Assembly (NCBI GenBank): GCA_963841205.1
Contig: CAWJCH010000010.1
Coordinates: forward strand, 186,001 to 250,000
Length of the DNA: 64,000 nucleotides
DNA from: CAWAWP01 sp963841205
Lineage (GTDB): Bacteria > Chloroflexota > Ktedonobacteria > Ktedonobacterales > JADMIN01
Reading direction: 5' to 3'
Part shown: positions 17,546 to 25,696 of the stretch, one piece after another
How positions within the stretch are numbered: position 1 is the first letter of the stretch
Layout of the letters: each line of letters opens with the position of its first letter
Made by a program: the position numbers and the translations under genes
The notes under the pieces: generated by a model
Told to the model about the DNA's origin: nothing
The model's input: the letters and a program-made list of their open reading frames with translations, nothing else
Database searches by the model: none

Positions 17546-18667
17546 TCAGATGATCGCCGCCACCGCGCTCTGCCGCCGCAGCACCCACAGCGTCACCAAC
17601 ATGGCGAGCGCCGTGCAGGCCAGCGTCACCCCCACGTCCAGCACGTTGCCGCCGAACGTCCCCTGGTTCTTGAGCGCGTTGTAGGCTCCCTCGAACACAT
17701 AGTAAGGCGGCAGGAATTTGATGATCTGCAGGATTGGGTTGCTGCTGCCAACGTAGGGCGCGAGGGCGATGAAGATGGCAGGGATGATGAAGACCAAGAT
17801 CGGCACAATCTGCAGCCCACCCAATGCCGCGGCGTTGTCTACCAAGCTACCGATGAGCAAGCCGACCGATATGGCGAGCGTACCGCCCAGCAAGAGATAC
17901 AGCAGCATCAGCGCCAAATTGCCGCTGAATCCGCCCAGCAGGGTCACCACCACCACCGAAAGCGCCAGTTGCAGCACGAGCACGACCAGCAGCTTCCCAA
18001 TGACGACGTCGCCAAACGTGGCGGGCGAGACCATCAGCATGCGCAGGGTCTTCTTCTCCTTCTCCTCGATCAGCAACCCCGGCATAGTCGTGAGACCGAC
18101 CTCAAAGGAGACGGCGAGCGCCATCACGCCGTAAATGTTGCTACGAGAAAACAGCGTGGTAGTCGCCGGCGGGTTAATGGTCGCCGTCATCAGGTCGATC
18201 GGTGGCGTCGGCGCGGCGACCGCGCGGGCGTAACTGGTGATGGCGGCCTGGAGTAACGCGGCCTGCTGCGCGCTCACGTTCTTTTCGTTGACATACAGGC
18301 TGACCTGCGGCTGGCTGCCGGAATGGAGGCCCTGCTCGAAGCCCGCGGGGATGATCAAGCCGATGTCATAGCTCGCATTCTTGTCGCTGGTACCGTTAGC
18401 CCCGAACGCCGCACGCACATCGGCGGGCGCATTTGCCTGGATAATCTGCACGTCCGAGAAGGCGCCGCTCACCACCTGCTCCAGCTTCGATTGATCAGGG
18501 TTGTAGACCAGCAACTTCGTCGCGTGGCCCCCTACCACGTTACTGATCAGTACCCAGATCAGCGTCAGCGCGAGCGGTGCGAGGATGCTCACCAGCTTCG
18601 TCCTATCGAGAAAGATGTCCTGCGCGTCTTTGCGGGCGATCGCGAAGATAGCTCGGAGATGCGTCAT
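17546..18667 (-). CDS. ABC-2 type permease (NatB/YhaP-like)
   Basis: 373 residues with an N-terminal membrane helix (LVSILAPLALTLIWVLISNV), an external domain of about 150 residues containing NEKNVSAQQAALLQAAI, and a C-terminal bundle of about five helices. The bundle includes IEEKEKKTLRMLMVSPAT, the coupling segment typical of ABC-2 permeases, and later GLLIGSLVDNAAALGGLQIV. This is the sodium/drug-export or Na+-efflux (NatB) type. The ATPase gene lies 15 nt upstream, so both form one exporter. Substrate unknown. Confidence 0.9.
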   Translation of the reverse strand: MTHLRAIFAIARKDAQDIFLDRTKLVSILAPLALTLIWVLISNVVGGHATKLLVYNPDQSKLEQVVSGAFSDVQIIQANAPADVRAAFGANGTSDKNASYDIGLIIPAGFEQGLHSGSQPQVSLYVNEKNVSAQQAALLQAAITSYARAVAAPTPPIDLMTATINPPATTTLFSRSNIYGVMALAVSFEVGLTTMPGLLIEEKEKKTLRMLMVSPATFGDVVIGKLLVVLVLQLALSVVVVTLLGGFSGNLALMLLYLLLGGTLAISVGLLIGSLVDNAAALGGLQIVPILVFIIPAIFIALAPYVGSSNPILQIIKFLPPYYVFEGAYNALKNQGTFGGNVLDVGVTLACTALAMLVTLWVLRRQSAVAAII

Positions 18668-18682
18668 GGCTGCACACTCCTC

Positions 18683-19570
18683 TCAGGCTGGGCGCACGCC
18701 AGCGATCTCGACGAACACGTCTTCCAGCGTGGCTTCCTGCGAATGCATGGCCCGCACCGTTCCCCCCGCCAGCAGATGTTCCAGCGTCGCCTGATCCGCC
18801 GGATCATCCATGCCCAACGTGATGTCGCGCAGCGCGCCGCTCGCGCTCGCCCCCGCGCCGTCGCCCACCGTCACGACCAGCGCGCGGCGTCCGTGCGCCA
18901 GCTTCAGGTTGCGCGGCGTGTCGTTCGCCACGATGCGCCCGCGAACAATGAACGCCACCCGCCGGCACATCTGATCTGCCTCCTCCAGCAGGTGCGTCGT
19001 CAGCAGGATTGTCATGCCCTCCTGCGCCTGCTGCTCGATGGCCGCTCGCACCTCGCGCGCCGCGATGGGGTCCAGTCCCCGCGTCGGCTCGTCCAAGAAG
19101 AGCACGGCGGGGCGGTGCAGCAGCGCGCGGGCGATCATCAGGCGCTGCTTCATGCCGTTCGAGAAGGCCCGCACCGGCTCGTCCGCCCGGTCACGCAGGT
19201 GGACCAACTCGAGCACCTCGTCGGCGCGCTTCTTCGGCAAGCCGTAGATCCAGCACGAGAACGCCAGATTCTGCCGCGCCGTGAGCCGCTCGTAGAGGTT
19301 CTGCTCCTCGAAGACGACCCCGATGCGCTCCTTCAGTCGCTGCCGCTCCTTCACCACATCGCAGCCGGCGACGACCGCGCTGCCGCCGGTGGGATCGATC
19401 TGCCCCGTCAGCATCCGAATGGTCGTCGTCTTCCCGGCCCCGTTCGGCCCTAGCAGCCCGAAGATCTCGCCGCGCTCCACGCTAAACGTGATGCCCGCCA
19501 CCGCCTCCGTCCCGCCGAAGCTGCGCCGCAGATCGTTCGCCCGAATCATCAGGCCGCTCGCATCGCTCAT
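18683..19570 (-). CDS. ABC transporter ATP-binding protein (export type)
   Basis: 295 residues from the ATG at 19570 (GAGGAGG 5 nt upstream). Walker A is GLLGPNGAGKTTT, the signature segment is NGMKQRLMIARALLHRPA, Walker B is VLFLDEPTRGLDP with the catalytic Glu, and the H-loop is LLTTHLLEE. A C-terminal extension of about 70 residues is typical of DrrA/NatA-like exporters. First gene of the exporter operon, with the ABC-2 permease downstream. Its start region carries an 11-bp tandem repeat beside the ribosome binding site, facing a divergent regulator gene. Confidence 0.93.
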   Translation of the reverse strand: MSDASGLMIRANDLRRSFGGTEAVAGITFSVERGEIFGLLGPNGAGKTTTIRMLTGQIDPTGGSAVVAGCDVVKERQRLKERIGVVFEEQNLYERLTARQNLAFSCWIYGLPKKRADEVLELVHLRDRADEPVRAFSNGMKQRLMIARALLHRPAVLFLDEPTRGLDPIAAREVRAAIEQQAQEGMTILLTTHLLEEADQMCRRVAFIVRGRIVANDTPRNLKLAHGRRALVVTVGDGAGASASGALRDITLGMDDPADQATLEHLLAGGTVRAMHSQEATLEDVFVEIAGVRPA

Positions 19571-19583
19571 GGATGCCTCCTCG

Positions 19584-19605
19584 CGAGGATGTCTCGAGGA
19601 TGTCT
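19584..19605 (-). promoter_or_regulatory. 11-bp tandem repeat upstream of the exporter start
   Basis: Two perfect adjacent copies of cgaggatgtct, one helical turn apart, directly upstream of the ribosome binding site of the ABC ATPase gene. It may bind a regulator such as the divergent LytTR fusion (LytTR proteins bind direct repeats, though usually with wider spacing). Role inferred from position only. Confidence 0.35.
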
Positions 19606-19796
19606 CTTGGAAGGGATCAACACGCACCCTCGCGACAGCAACCGTATCACCATCATCGTCCCCGCGCGACATAAAACGGCTGAAAGGTCACAATTCGCCC
19701 CTGAGAGGAGCGGATTCCGCCATGAGCGGGCACGTCCCCCGTCGCGCGCGACGGTGACGCGGACCCCCCTGTGGCCGCTGGCTGCGATATGGCATG

Positions 19797-19816
19797 ATGG
19801 GTATGAAATGACCCAT
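19797..19816 (+). promoter_or_regulatory. Inverted repeat upstream of the ABC-LytTR gene
   Basis: ATGGGT, an 8-nt spacer and ACCCAT, ending 31 nt before the ATG at 19848. Candidate operator, possibly autoregulatory. No clear sigma-70 promoter accompanies it. Confidence 0.35.
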
Positions 19817-19847
19817 GACCTCGTGCTGCTTAACACGAAAGCCCGTC

Positions 19848-20870
19848 ATGCTCCAGATACGTCACGTAGAAAAACTCGTCGACGGGCGCAGCGCCCTCTC
19901 CATTGACTCGCTCGACCTCGCCCCAGGCGAGATCGTCGCGCTCATCGGCCCGCCTACCTGCGGAAAGACCCTGCTGCTCCAGATCCTCGCCGGCGAGCTG
20001 CTCGCCAGCGGAGGCAGCGTGATCCTCGACGACGAGCACATCCCCCCGTATCCGCGGGGCATGCGTGAGAAGATCGGCGTGCTCTTCGCGGACGACCTCC
20101 TCTACGAGCGCCAGAGCGCTAGGGACAACCTCGCCTTCTACTGCCAGCTCCGCGGCCTCCCGCCCGTTCACGCGACGGAGGCGCTCACCCTCGTCGGACT
20201 CGGCGATCAGGCCCAAAAGGTCGTCGCCCGGCTCAACGCGTCCATGCACCGCCGCCTCGCCTTCGCCCGCGCGCTCCTCGGCACGCCGCGCCTGCTCCTC
20301 CTCGATCGGCCCGTCCTCCGCGCCGATCTCGACACGCAGCAGCTCATCGCCCGCCTGATCCAGCAGGCCGCCGAGACCGGTGCGCTGGTCATCCTCACCG
20401 ATGAAGATCTGTCGTGGGCCGGCGCCTGCTGCACCCGCGTCATCGAGATGAGCGGCGGTCGCATCACCGCCGACCGCCCCTTCACGCGCCAGGCGGAGGG
20501 CGAGGGCCACGGCGACCCTGTGCCGGAACGCTTCACGCCCTTCAAAGTGCCCGCGCGCAAAGAAGATCGCATCTTGCTCTACGACCCCGGCGACATCCTC
20601 TACGCCACCAGCCGCGACGGCAAGACCTACCTCCGCACCGCCAGCGAAGAGGCCGTCACCAGCCTCACCCTGCAAGAGCTTGAGGGCCGCCTCAGCGGAC
20701 GCGGCTTCTTCAAAGCCCACCGCGCCTACCTCGTCAATCTCCAGCACATCAAAGCCGTCATCCAGTATACGCGCAACAGCTACACGTTGCAGCTAGACGA
20801 CACCCAATGCGCGAGCATCCCACTCAGCAGGCAAGCCGAGCGCGACCTGCAAGCGTTGCTGGGCTATTGA
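19848..20870 (+). CDS. Degenerate ABC ATPase fused to LytTR DNA-binding domain
   Basis: 340 residues. Residues 1-215 are an ABC ATPase domain with Walker A GPPTCGKT (34-41). The signature is degraded (NASMHRR at 130-136 instead of LSGGQ), Walker B Asp153 is followed by Arg154 instead of the catalytic Glu (LLLLDRP), and the H-loop His is missing (ILTDEDL). Residues about 238-338 are a LytTR domain (KEDRILLYDPGDILYATSRD, TLQELEGRLSGRGFFKAHRA, then YLVNLQHI). The expected outcome is a regulator that can bind nucleotide but hydrolyses it poorly or not at all. Divergent from the ABC exporter operon at 17546-19570, its likely target. In-frame ATGs upstream at 19815 are less well placed. Confidence 0.86.
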   Translation: MLQIRHVEKLVDGRSALSIDSLDLAPGEIVALIGPPTCGKTLLLQILAGELLASGGSVILDDEHIPPYPRGMREKIGVLFADDLLYERQSARDNLAFYCQLRGLPPVHATEALTLVGLGDQAQKVVARLNASMHRRLAFARALLGTPRLLLLDRPVLRADLDTQQLIARLIQQAAETGALVILTDEDLSWAGACCTRVIEMSGGRITADRPFTRQAEGEGHGDPVPERFTPFKVPARKEDRILLYDPGDILYATSRDGKTYLRTASEEAVTSLTLQELEGRLSGRGFFKAHRAYLVNLQHIKAVIQYTRNSYTLQLDDTQCASIPLSRQAERDLQALLGY

Positions 20871-20914
20871 GGTGTCCCACGCTCCCGCGATTCGCCCGTA
20901 AGGAGGCCGCAGCC

Positions 20915-21226
20915 ATGCCGCGCCACACCCTGATCGTCACCTTCACGATGCCCGCCGACACCGAATGGGATGCCCTGCGCGAGACGGCGCGGAGTCGCGC
21001 CGCGCTCTACCTCACCGTCCCCGGCCTACGCGCCAAAGCCTTCGTCGTCGCCCCCGAGCGCCGCGAATACGGCGGCCACTACATCTTCGACTCCCGCGCC
21101 GCGCTCGACGCCTTCCTCGCCTCCGACCTCTTCGCCAGCTCGCGAGCCAAATTCGGCGAGCCAGCCATCGCCATCTCCGAGGCTGCCACCTACCTCAGCG
21201 ACGGCGCCATCATCGCCGAACCCTAG
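20915..21226 (+). CDS. YdhR-like monooxygenase-fold protein
   Basis: 103 residues, strong start (TAAGGAGG at 20899-20906). The pattern (HTLIVTFTMPADTEWDALRE, then VPGLRAKAFVV, GGHYIFDSRAALDAFLAS and FGEPAIAISEAATYL) matches the YdhR/dimeric alpha-beta barrel family of putative monooxygenases. Catalysis is not established for most members. It follows the LytTR fusion by 44 nt on the same strand and may share its transcript. Confidence 0.74.
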   Translation: MPRHTLIVTFTMPADTEWDALRETARSRAALYLTVPGLRAKAFVVAPERREYGGHYIFDSRAALDAFLASDLFASSRAKFGEPAIAISEAATYLSDGAIIAEP

Positions 21227-21344
21227 CACGGCGCACTCACCACACGCGTCCCGAAAGATGCGCTATACTGCCACCGCTGCGAAGCCGATCGCACACGACC
21301 TACGCGCCCGGCGGTTCCCACATCCATGGCAAAGGAGCCTCACC

Positions 21345-21638
21345 ATGTTCGCTCGCGTCACCACCGTCTCAATCCAACCCGACAAGCTCGACGACGCCAC
21401 GCGCATCTACGACGAGAGCATCCTCCCAGCCGTCAAGGCCGCGAAGGGCAACCTCGGCGCCTATCTGCTGACCGACCGGGCCACCGGCAACGGGCTCTCG
21501 ATCACCTTCTGGGACTCCGCCGCCGACGGGCAGGCCTACGACACCAGCGGCGCCTATCGCGAGCAGGTCGCCAAGATCAGCCAGTTCTTCTCGTCTGCAC
21601 CCTCCCTCGCCACCTACGAGGTCGGTTCCCGAGGCTAG
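21345..21638 (+). CDS. ABM-type (antibiotic biosynthesis monooxygenase-like) dimeric barrel protein
   Basis: 97 residues with AAAGGAG at 21331-21337. MFARVTTVSIQPDKLDDATR, a central Gly-Ala-Tyr strand, GNGLSITFWDSAADGQAYD and a terminal FFSSAPSLATYEV match the ABM dimeric alpha-beta barrel. Such proteins range from heme-degrading enzymes to quinol monooxygenases; no specific activity can be assigned. It lies 118 nt after the YdhR-like gene. Confidence 0.74.
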   Translation: MFARVTTVSIQPDKLDDATRIYDESILPAVKAAKGNLGAYLLTDRATGNGLSITFWDSAADGQAYDTSGAYREQVAKISQFFSSAPSLATYEVGSRG

Positions 21639-21702
21639 CCCAGCTCCCTACCCCATCGCGCCGCCCGCTCCCACGTCACCATGCAAGCATTCCCCGCCCC
21701 AC

Positions 21703-21763
21703 GGCCCCTTCCCTCACAGGGAAGGCGGGGTCCCCCTCTGGGGACTTGTAGGGGTTAGGTCCG
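21703..21763. repeat. GC-rich dispersed palindrome, family A
   Basis: Copy containing 'cccttccctcacagggaagg' (palindromic) followed by 'cggggtccccctctggggac' and 'ggggttagg'. Same family as the entry at 3836-3912. Confidence 0.5.
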
Positions 21764-21804
21764 GAGCGGGCAGGGGCGAGATTCCGCGCCCTCACTCCCC
21801 ACCC

Positions 21805-21833
21805 TTGACGTCCGCCCGCGCATGCCATATGCT
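21805..21833 (+). promoter_or_regulatory. Promoter of the TetR gene
   Basis: TTGACG (21805-21810), a 17-bp spacer and TATGCT (21828-21833). Start of transcription near 21840, about 35 nt before the TetR ATG. Confidence 0.55.
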
Positions 21834-21840
21834 GACGGCA

Positions 21841-21860
21841 TACATGATGTTCGTCATATA
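21841..21860. promoter_or_regulatory. Candidate TetR operator
   Basis: Imperfect dyad TACATGA, 6-nt centre, TCATATA, immediately downstream of the -10 and before the TetR ATG. A second small dyad (ATGCC...GGCAT, 21822-21840) overlaps the -10. Autoregulation by TetR binding here is the usual arrangement in the family; binding is not shown. Confidence 0.4.
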
Positions 21861-21874
21861 AGAATGGGTGCCCC

Positions 21875-22474
21875 ATGCGACGGACGCGCGAGCAGAAGCG
21901 CCAGACCCACGAAGAGATCCTCCGCACGGCGACGCGAGCCTTCCGTGAGCACGGATTCGACGGCGTCGGCGTCGCCGAGCTGATGAGCCAGGCCGGCCTC
22001 ACGCATGGCGGCTTCTACGCCCACTTCGCCAGCAAAGACAACCTGCTCGGCGAGGCCGCCGCCTACGGCCTAGAAGAGAACGGCAGGTCCTTCTTCGACG
22101 CGGCGGCCCAGGCCGCGCCCGACGATCCCCTCCGCGAGATTCTGCGGCGCTACATCAGTCGCAGCCACCGTGACACCCCCAGCGAGGGCTGCGTGATCCC
22201 AAGCCTCGCCGGCGAGATCGCCCGCGAGCCAGAAGCGGTGCGCCGACGCTTCACCGATGCCCTCGAAACCTACCTTGCCCGCCTGGCAGAGCACGCCCCC
22301 GGCGCGGATGACGCGGCGCGGCGCGACAACGCACTCGTCCTGCTCTCCGGCATGGTCGGCTCACTCGTGCTCTCCCGCGCGATGGACGATCCCGCCCTCA
22401 GCGACCGCACCCTCCTCGCCACCCGCCGCTTCCTCACAGATGCCTTCGCCGGCGAAGGCCCATCGCCCGCGTGA
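21875..22474 (+). CDS. TetR/AcrR-family transcriptional regulator
   Basis: 199 residues. The N-terminal HTH (HEEILRTATRAFREHGFDGV, then GVAELMSQAGLTHGGFYAHF, then ASKDNLLGEA) is a textbook TetR domain; the TH.GFY.HF.sKd.Ll phrase is typical of the TetR_C_6-like/AcrR subgroup. The ligand-binding half is helical and contains the CVIPSLAGEIAREPEAVRRR motif seen in that subgroup. The ligand is unknown. Downstream on the same strand lie a thioesterase and a MerB-like gene, possible members of its regulon. Confidence 0.92.
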   Translation: MRRTREQKRQTHEEILRTATRAFREHGFDGVGVAELMSQAGLTHGGFYAHFASKDNLLGEAAAYGLEENGRSFFDAAAQAAPDDPLREILRRYISRSHRDTPSEGCVIPSLAGEIAREPEAVRRRFTDALETYLARLAEHAPGADDAARRDNALVLLSGMVGSLVLSRAMDDPALSDRTLLATRRFLTDAFAGEGPSPA

Positions 22475-22482
22475 ACGCTGTG

Positions 22483-22525
22483 CCTCCCCTTCCCCTCGCG
22501 AGGGGAACGAGCCGGGGGTTAGGGC
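22483..22525. repeat. GC-rich dispersed palindrome, family A (short copy)
   Basis: 'ccccttcccctcgcgagggg' with 'gccgggggttagggc' following, in the gap between the TetR and thioesterase genes. Confidence 0.4.
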
Positions 22526-22557
22526 CTTCCTCTTCCAGCAAAGAGAGAATGTAGGGG

Positions 22558-23052
22558 ATGAGAAACCCATTTCGACGAAAGGTGAAGAAGCACGTGGATA
22601 CCATGGAGCGTGATGCCGCCTCGGTGAGCGCGATGGTCGAGCGCGCGGGCAGCCATTTGCGCCTACCGCCGCCCATCATGGAGCTGCTCGGCATCGAGCT
22701 GATCTCGGTCGGCGACGGCGAGGCCGTCATGGAGATGGACGCCTCGGAGCGCCACAGCAACCCGATGGGCACGCTCCATGGCGGCGTCCTCTGCGACATC
22801 GCGGACGGCGCGATGGGCATCGCCTACTACAGCACGCTCGCCCCCGGCGAATCCTTCACGACGCTGGAGCTCAAGATCAACTACCTCAAGCCCGTCTGGA
22901 ACGCCCATCTGCGCGCCTCCGCGCGGATGATCAAGCGCGGCCGCAGCGTCGGCCTCGTCGAGTGCGACGTGGTGGACGAGAAGGGCAGCCTCGTCGCCCA
23001 CGCCACCAGCACCTGCATGACCCTCCGTGGCGCCGAGGCCAGCGGACGCTAG
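22558..23052 (+). CDS. PaaI-type hotdog-fold acyl-CoA thioesterase
   Basis: 164 residues with the PaaI/YbgC-like hotdog pattern: LGIELISVGDGEAVMEMDAS, RHSNPMGTLHGGVLCDIADG (the HGG motif with a downstream Asp), then TLELKINYLKPVWNAHLRAS and GRSVGLVECDVVDEKGSLVA. Enzymes of this family hydrolyse acyl-CoA or aryl-CoA thioesters; the substrate is not readable. The ATG at 22558 is used; ATG 22603 is an alternative that would drop a basic N-terminal stretch. It precedes the MerB-like gene by 27 nt, likely one operon. Confidence 0.86.
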   Translation: MRNPFRRKVKKHVDTMERDAASVSAMVERAGSHLRLPPPIMELLGIELISVGDGEAVMEMDASERHSNPMGTLHGGVLCDIADGAMGIAYYSTLAPGESFTTLELKINYLKPVWNAHLRASARMIKRGRSVGLVECDVVDEKGSLVAHATSTCMTLRGAEASGR

Positions 23053-23079
23053 CCAGCGTCACCCCGAAAGAAGGCAACG

Positions 23080-23769
23080 ATGGAGAGAGCGGCACCCGAC
23101 GAGCTTGACTGGCAGGTCCGCGCCTTCGTCTACGCACACTTCGCCGAGCAGGCAGAACCGCCGACCGCCGCCCAAACCGCCGCCGCGTTCGGCATCGCGG
23201 AGGAGCGCGCCGCCGAGGCGTACCGGCGCCTGGACGCCCGCCACGCGCTGGTCTTGCAGCCAGGCGGCGACACCGTTCGCATGGCGAACCCCTTCTCTGC
23301 CGTCCCCACCGCGTTCCGCGTCTATGCCGGGGACCGCGCCTACTGGGCCAACTGCGCCTGGGACATGCTCGGCCTCGCCGTCGTACTCCAGTCCGACGTG
23401 CGGATCGAGGCGACCTGCCCCGGCAGCGCCGAGGTCCACCACCTCGCCGTCGAGGGCGACCACGTGAAGGGCAGCGGCGAGATTATCCACTTCCCGCAGC
23501 CCTTCGCCCGCTGGTACGACGACCTCATCACCACCTGCGCCTCCATGCTGCTCTTCCAGACCGAGGCCGAGGTAGACGCCTGGTGCCAGGAGCGCCAGAT
23601 GCCACGCGGCGCGATCCTCACGCTCGAACAGGTCTGGGCGCTCTCGAAGCCCTGGTACGCCACCCGCATGAGCCCCGATTACCACGGGCGCAGCGCCGCC
23701 GAGGCGCAGGCCGTCTTCGCCCAGGTCGGTCTGGTCTCAGACTTCTGGCAAGCGTCGGCGCACGGATGA
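23080..23769 (+). CDS. Alkylmercury lyase (MerB)-like protein
   Basis: 229 residues. An N-terminal winged-helix-like part is followed by a MerB core. Cys92 and Asp95 in NCAWDMLG correspond to the catalytic Cys and Asp of MerB (C-x-x-D spacing), and Cys153 in DLITTCASMLLF corresponds to the second catalytic Cys. The surrounding phrases (VVLQSDVRIEATCPGSAEVH, IHFPQPFARWYDD, TEAEVDAWC) fit the family. True MerB cleaves the C-Hg bond of organomercurials. There is no merA, merR or merT nearby, so a different substrate or an orphan resistance role is possible. Likely co-transcribed with the thioesterase. Confidence 0.76.
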   Translation: MERAAPDELDWQVRAFVYAHFAEQAEPPTAAQTAAAFGIAEERAAEAYRRLDARHALVLQPGGDTVRMANPFSAVPTAFRVYAGDRAYWANCAWDMLGLAVVLQSDVRIEATCPGSAEVHHLAVEGDHVKGSGEIIHFPQPFARWYDDLITTCASMLLFQTEAEVDAWCQERQMPRGAILTLEQVWALSKPWYATRMSPDYHGRSAAEAQAVFAQVGLVSDFWQASAHG

Positions 23770-23893
23770 CGCGCGGCGTCCCTCTGATGGTGGTGCTCCG
23801 TTGGGCGACGAAGACGCGCCCGCGTCACCTATCCCGCGTCACCTATAATGAATGGCGACGAAGCTGTCGCCGCGAAGGGAAAAGGAAACGAAC

Positions 23894-25143
23894 ATGACCG
23901 AAGCCTATATTCTCGACGCCGTCCGCACGCCGCGCGGCCGCGGCAAGGCCGGCAAGGGCGCGCTCAGCGGCATCCACCCGCAGGAGCTGCTCGCGCAGAC
24001 GCTGAACCGCCTCGCGCAGCGTGCCGGCATCGACACCCGCGACGTGGACGACGTCGTGATCGGCTGCGTCACCCAGGTCGGCGAGCAGGGCGCCGAACAT
24101 CGCGCGCAACGCCGTGCTCGCCGCCGATTGGCCCGTCGAAGTCACCGGCGTCACGCTCAACCGCTTCTGCGGCTCGGGCCTGCAGGCCGTCAACTTCGCC
24201 GCGATGGGCGTCGTCGTCGGGCACGCAGGAGCTCGTCGTCGGCGGCGGCGTCGAGAGCATGTCGCGCGTCCCGATGGGCTCCGACGGCGCGCGGCATCGA
24301 CGGCAACAACCTGCATCCTCCGCCAGAAGCATCTTCCAGGTGCCGCAGGGCATCAGCGCCGACCTGATCGCCACGCTCGAAGGCTTCACCCGCGAGCGAC
24401 GTCGACGCCTTCGCCCTCGACTCGCAGCGCAAGGCCGCCGCCGCCCAGCAAGCGAACCGCTTCGAGCGCAGCCTCTTCCCCGTCACCGACCCCGCGACCG
24501 GCGCGCAGGCCCTCGCCGTGGACGAGTATCCCGCGCGCCAGCACCACCGCCGAAGGCGCTCGCCGCGCTCGAGCCCGCCTTCGCTCGCGCTCGGCGCCAC
24601 GCCGTTCGGCCCCAACGGCGAGACGATCGATCAGATCGCCCTCGCCGCGCTACCCGCAGGCCGGCGCGATCAACCACGTCCACACCGCCGGCAACTCCAG
24701 CGGCATCGTCGACGGCGCCGCCGCCGTGCTGCTCGCCTCCGACGACTACGTCAAGGCGCACGGGCTCAAGCCGCGCGCGCGCATCCGCGCGATGGCGACC
24801 GCCGGCGCCGAGCCGATCATCATGCTGACCGCGCCGACGCCCGCCTCCGAGAAGGCGCTGGCGCCAGGCCGGCATGACGGCGAGCGACATCGACCTCTGG
24901 GAGATCAACGAGGCCTTCGCCACGGTGCCGCTCCAGACGATTCGCAAGCTCGGCATCGACCCCGCGCAGGGTCAACGTCAACGGCGGCGCCATCGCGCTC
25001 GGCCATCCCGCTCGGCGCCACCGGCGCGATGCTGCTCGGCACCGCGCTCGACGAGCTCGAGCGCCGCGACCTCGCACACCGCGCTGATCACGCTCTGCAT
25101 CGGCGGCGGCCAGGGCATCGCCACGATCATCGAGCGCGTCTAA
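23894..25143 (+). pseudogene. Acetyl-CoA acetyltransferase (thiolase) with about a dozen +1 frame breaks
   Basis: Thiolase II by motifs: MTEAYILDAVRTPRGRGKAG at the start, the active-site Cys segment LNRFCGSGLQAVNFAAMGVV, ELVVGGGVESMSRVPMGSDG, the HTAGNSSGIVDGAAA region, DLWEINEAFATVPL, and the final NGGAIALGHPLGATGA and CIGGGQGIATIIERV. These lie in changing frames. Single-base insertions near 24094, 24219, 24293, about 24320, 24397, 24531, 24555, 24585, 24646, 24865, 24968, 25009 and 25075 each need removal to keep the thiolase reading. All are insertions. The first 200 nt and both neighbouring genes are clean. As written it cannot make an enzyme; it is either a pseudogene or local sequence error. 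Confidence 0.87.
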
Positions 25144-25179
25144 CACACGCCGCCCGCGCGCAGGTGGCAGACCGTCCCC

Positions 25180-25235
25180 ACCATGCGGTGAGTCCGAACA
25201 CGACGCCGCCTTCTCCACACGCGAGAGGGCGGCGT
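25180..25235 (+). repeat. 56-bp perfect direct repeat, copy 1
   Basis: Identical over 56 bases to 27654-27709. It contains a 'cgccttctccacacgcgagag' segment followed by 'ggcgg', forming an internal dyad (gccgcc/ggcggc). The two copies bracket the M28 peptidase gene. Confidence 0.85.
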
Positions 25236-25280
25236 CCCCGCTTTCCCGCACGAAGGAGAGGCTCGGGGCTACATGCGAAA

Positions 25281-25446
25281 TCCGGCAAAATCGGCAGCAC
25301 GCCCCGATGCGCGGGCCACCCGTCGGCCCCAGCCAAAAGTGCAAATTCCGCCAGACGCGAAACAGCCCATCCCAGCAAAATCGGCAAGAATCGGCAGAAA
25401 CGGAATAGACAAGGCAGCGAACACGAAAACCGGCAGGAATGGCAAT
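25281..25446 (+). repeat. Cluster of GGCAGAAACGGCA-like motifs
   Basis: Several degenerate units with a 9-10-bp period of GGCA: ccggcaaaatcggcag (25281-25297), agcaaaatcggcaagaatcg then gcagaaacgg (25373-25402), and ccggcaggaatggcaatg (25430-25447). Related units occur at 27769, 27809, 27917, 29156 and 60513. No gene is supported in 25144-25696. Confidence 0.5.
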
Positions 25447-25696
25447 GCCGACACCAGCCCTTGCGGACTTCAGTCCGTGCCGACCGTGCGCCGGCACGTC
25501 AGTACCGCGATCTTTCCCCGTTGCGCCGCACTGGGCGGCGAATACCGGCTGCACGCACGTCATGCGCGATGCAGCCCAACCTGCATGCCCATCAAGACCC
25601 ATCAAGGCGACGACGACCGAGGGGTAAATAAACTGAAGGTCCGCCCGTCATAGGGACGAACCATGCAGTAGCCGGCGATTGCGAGCGAGAGGCGAC

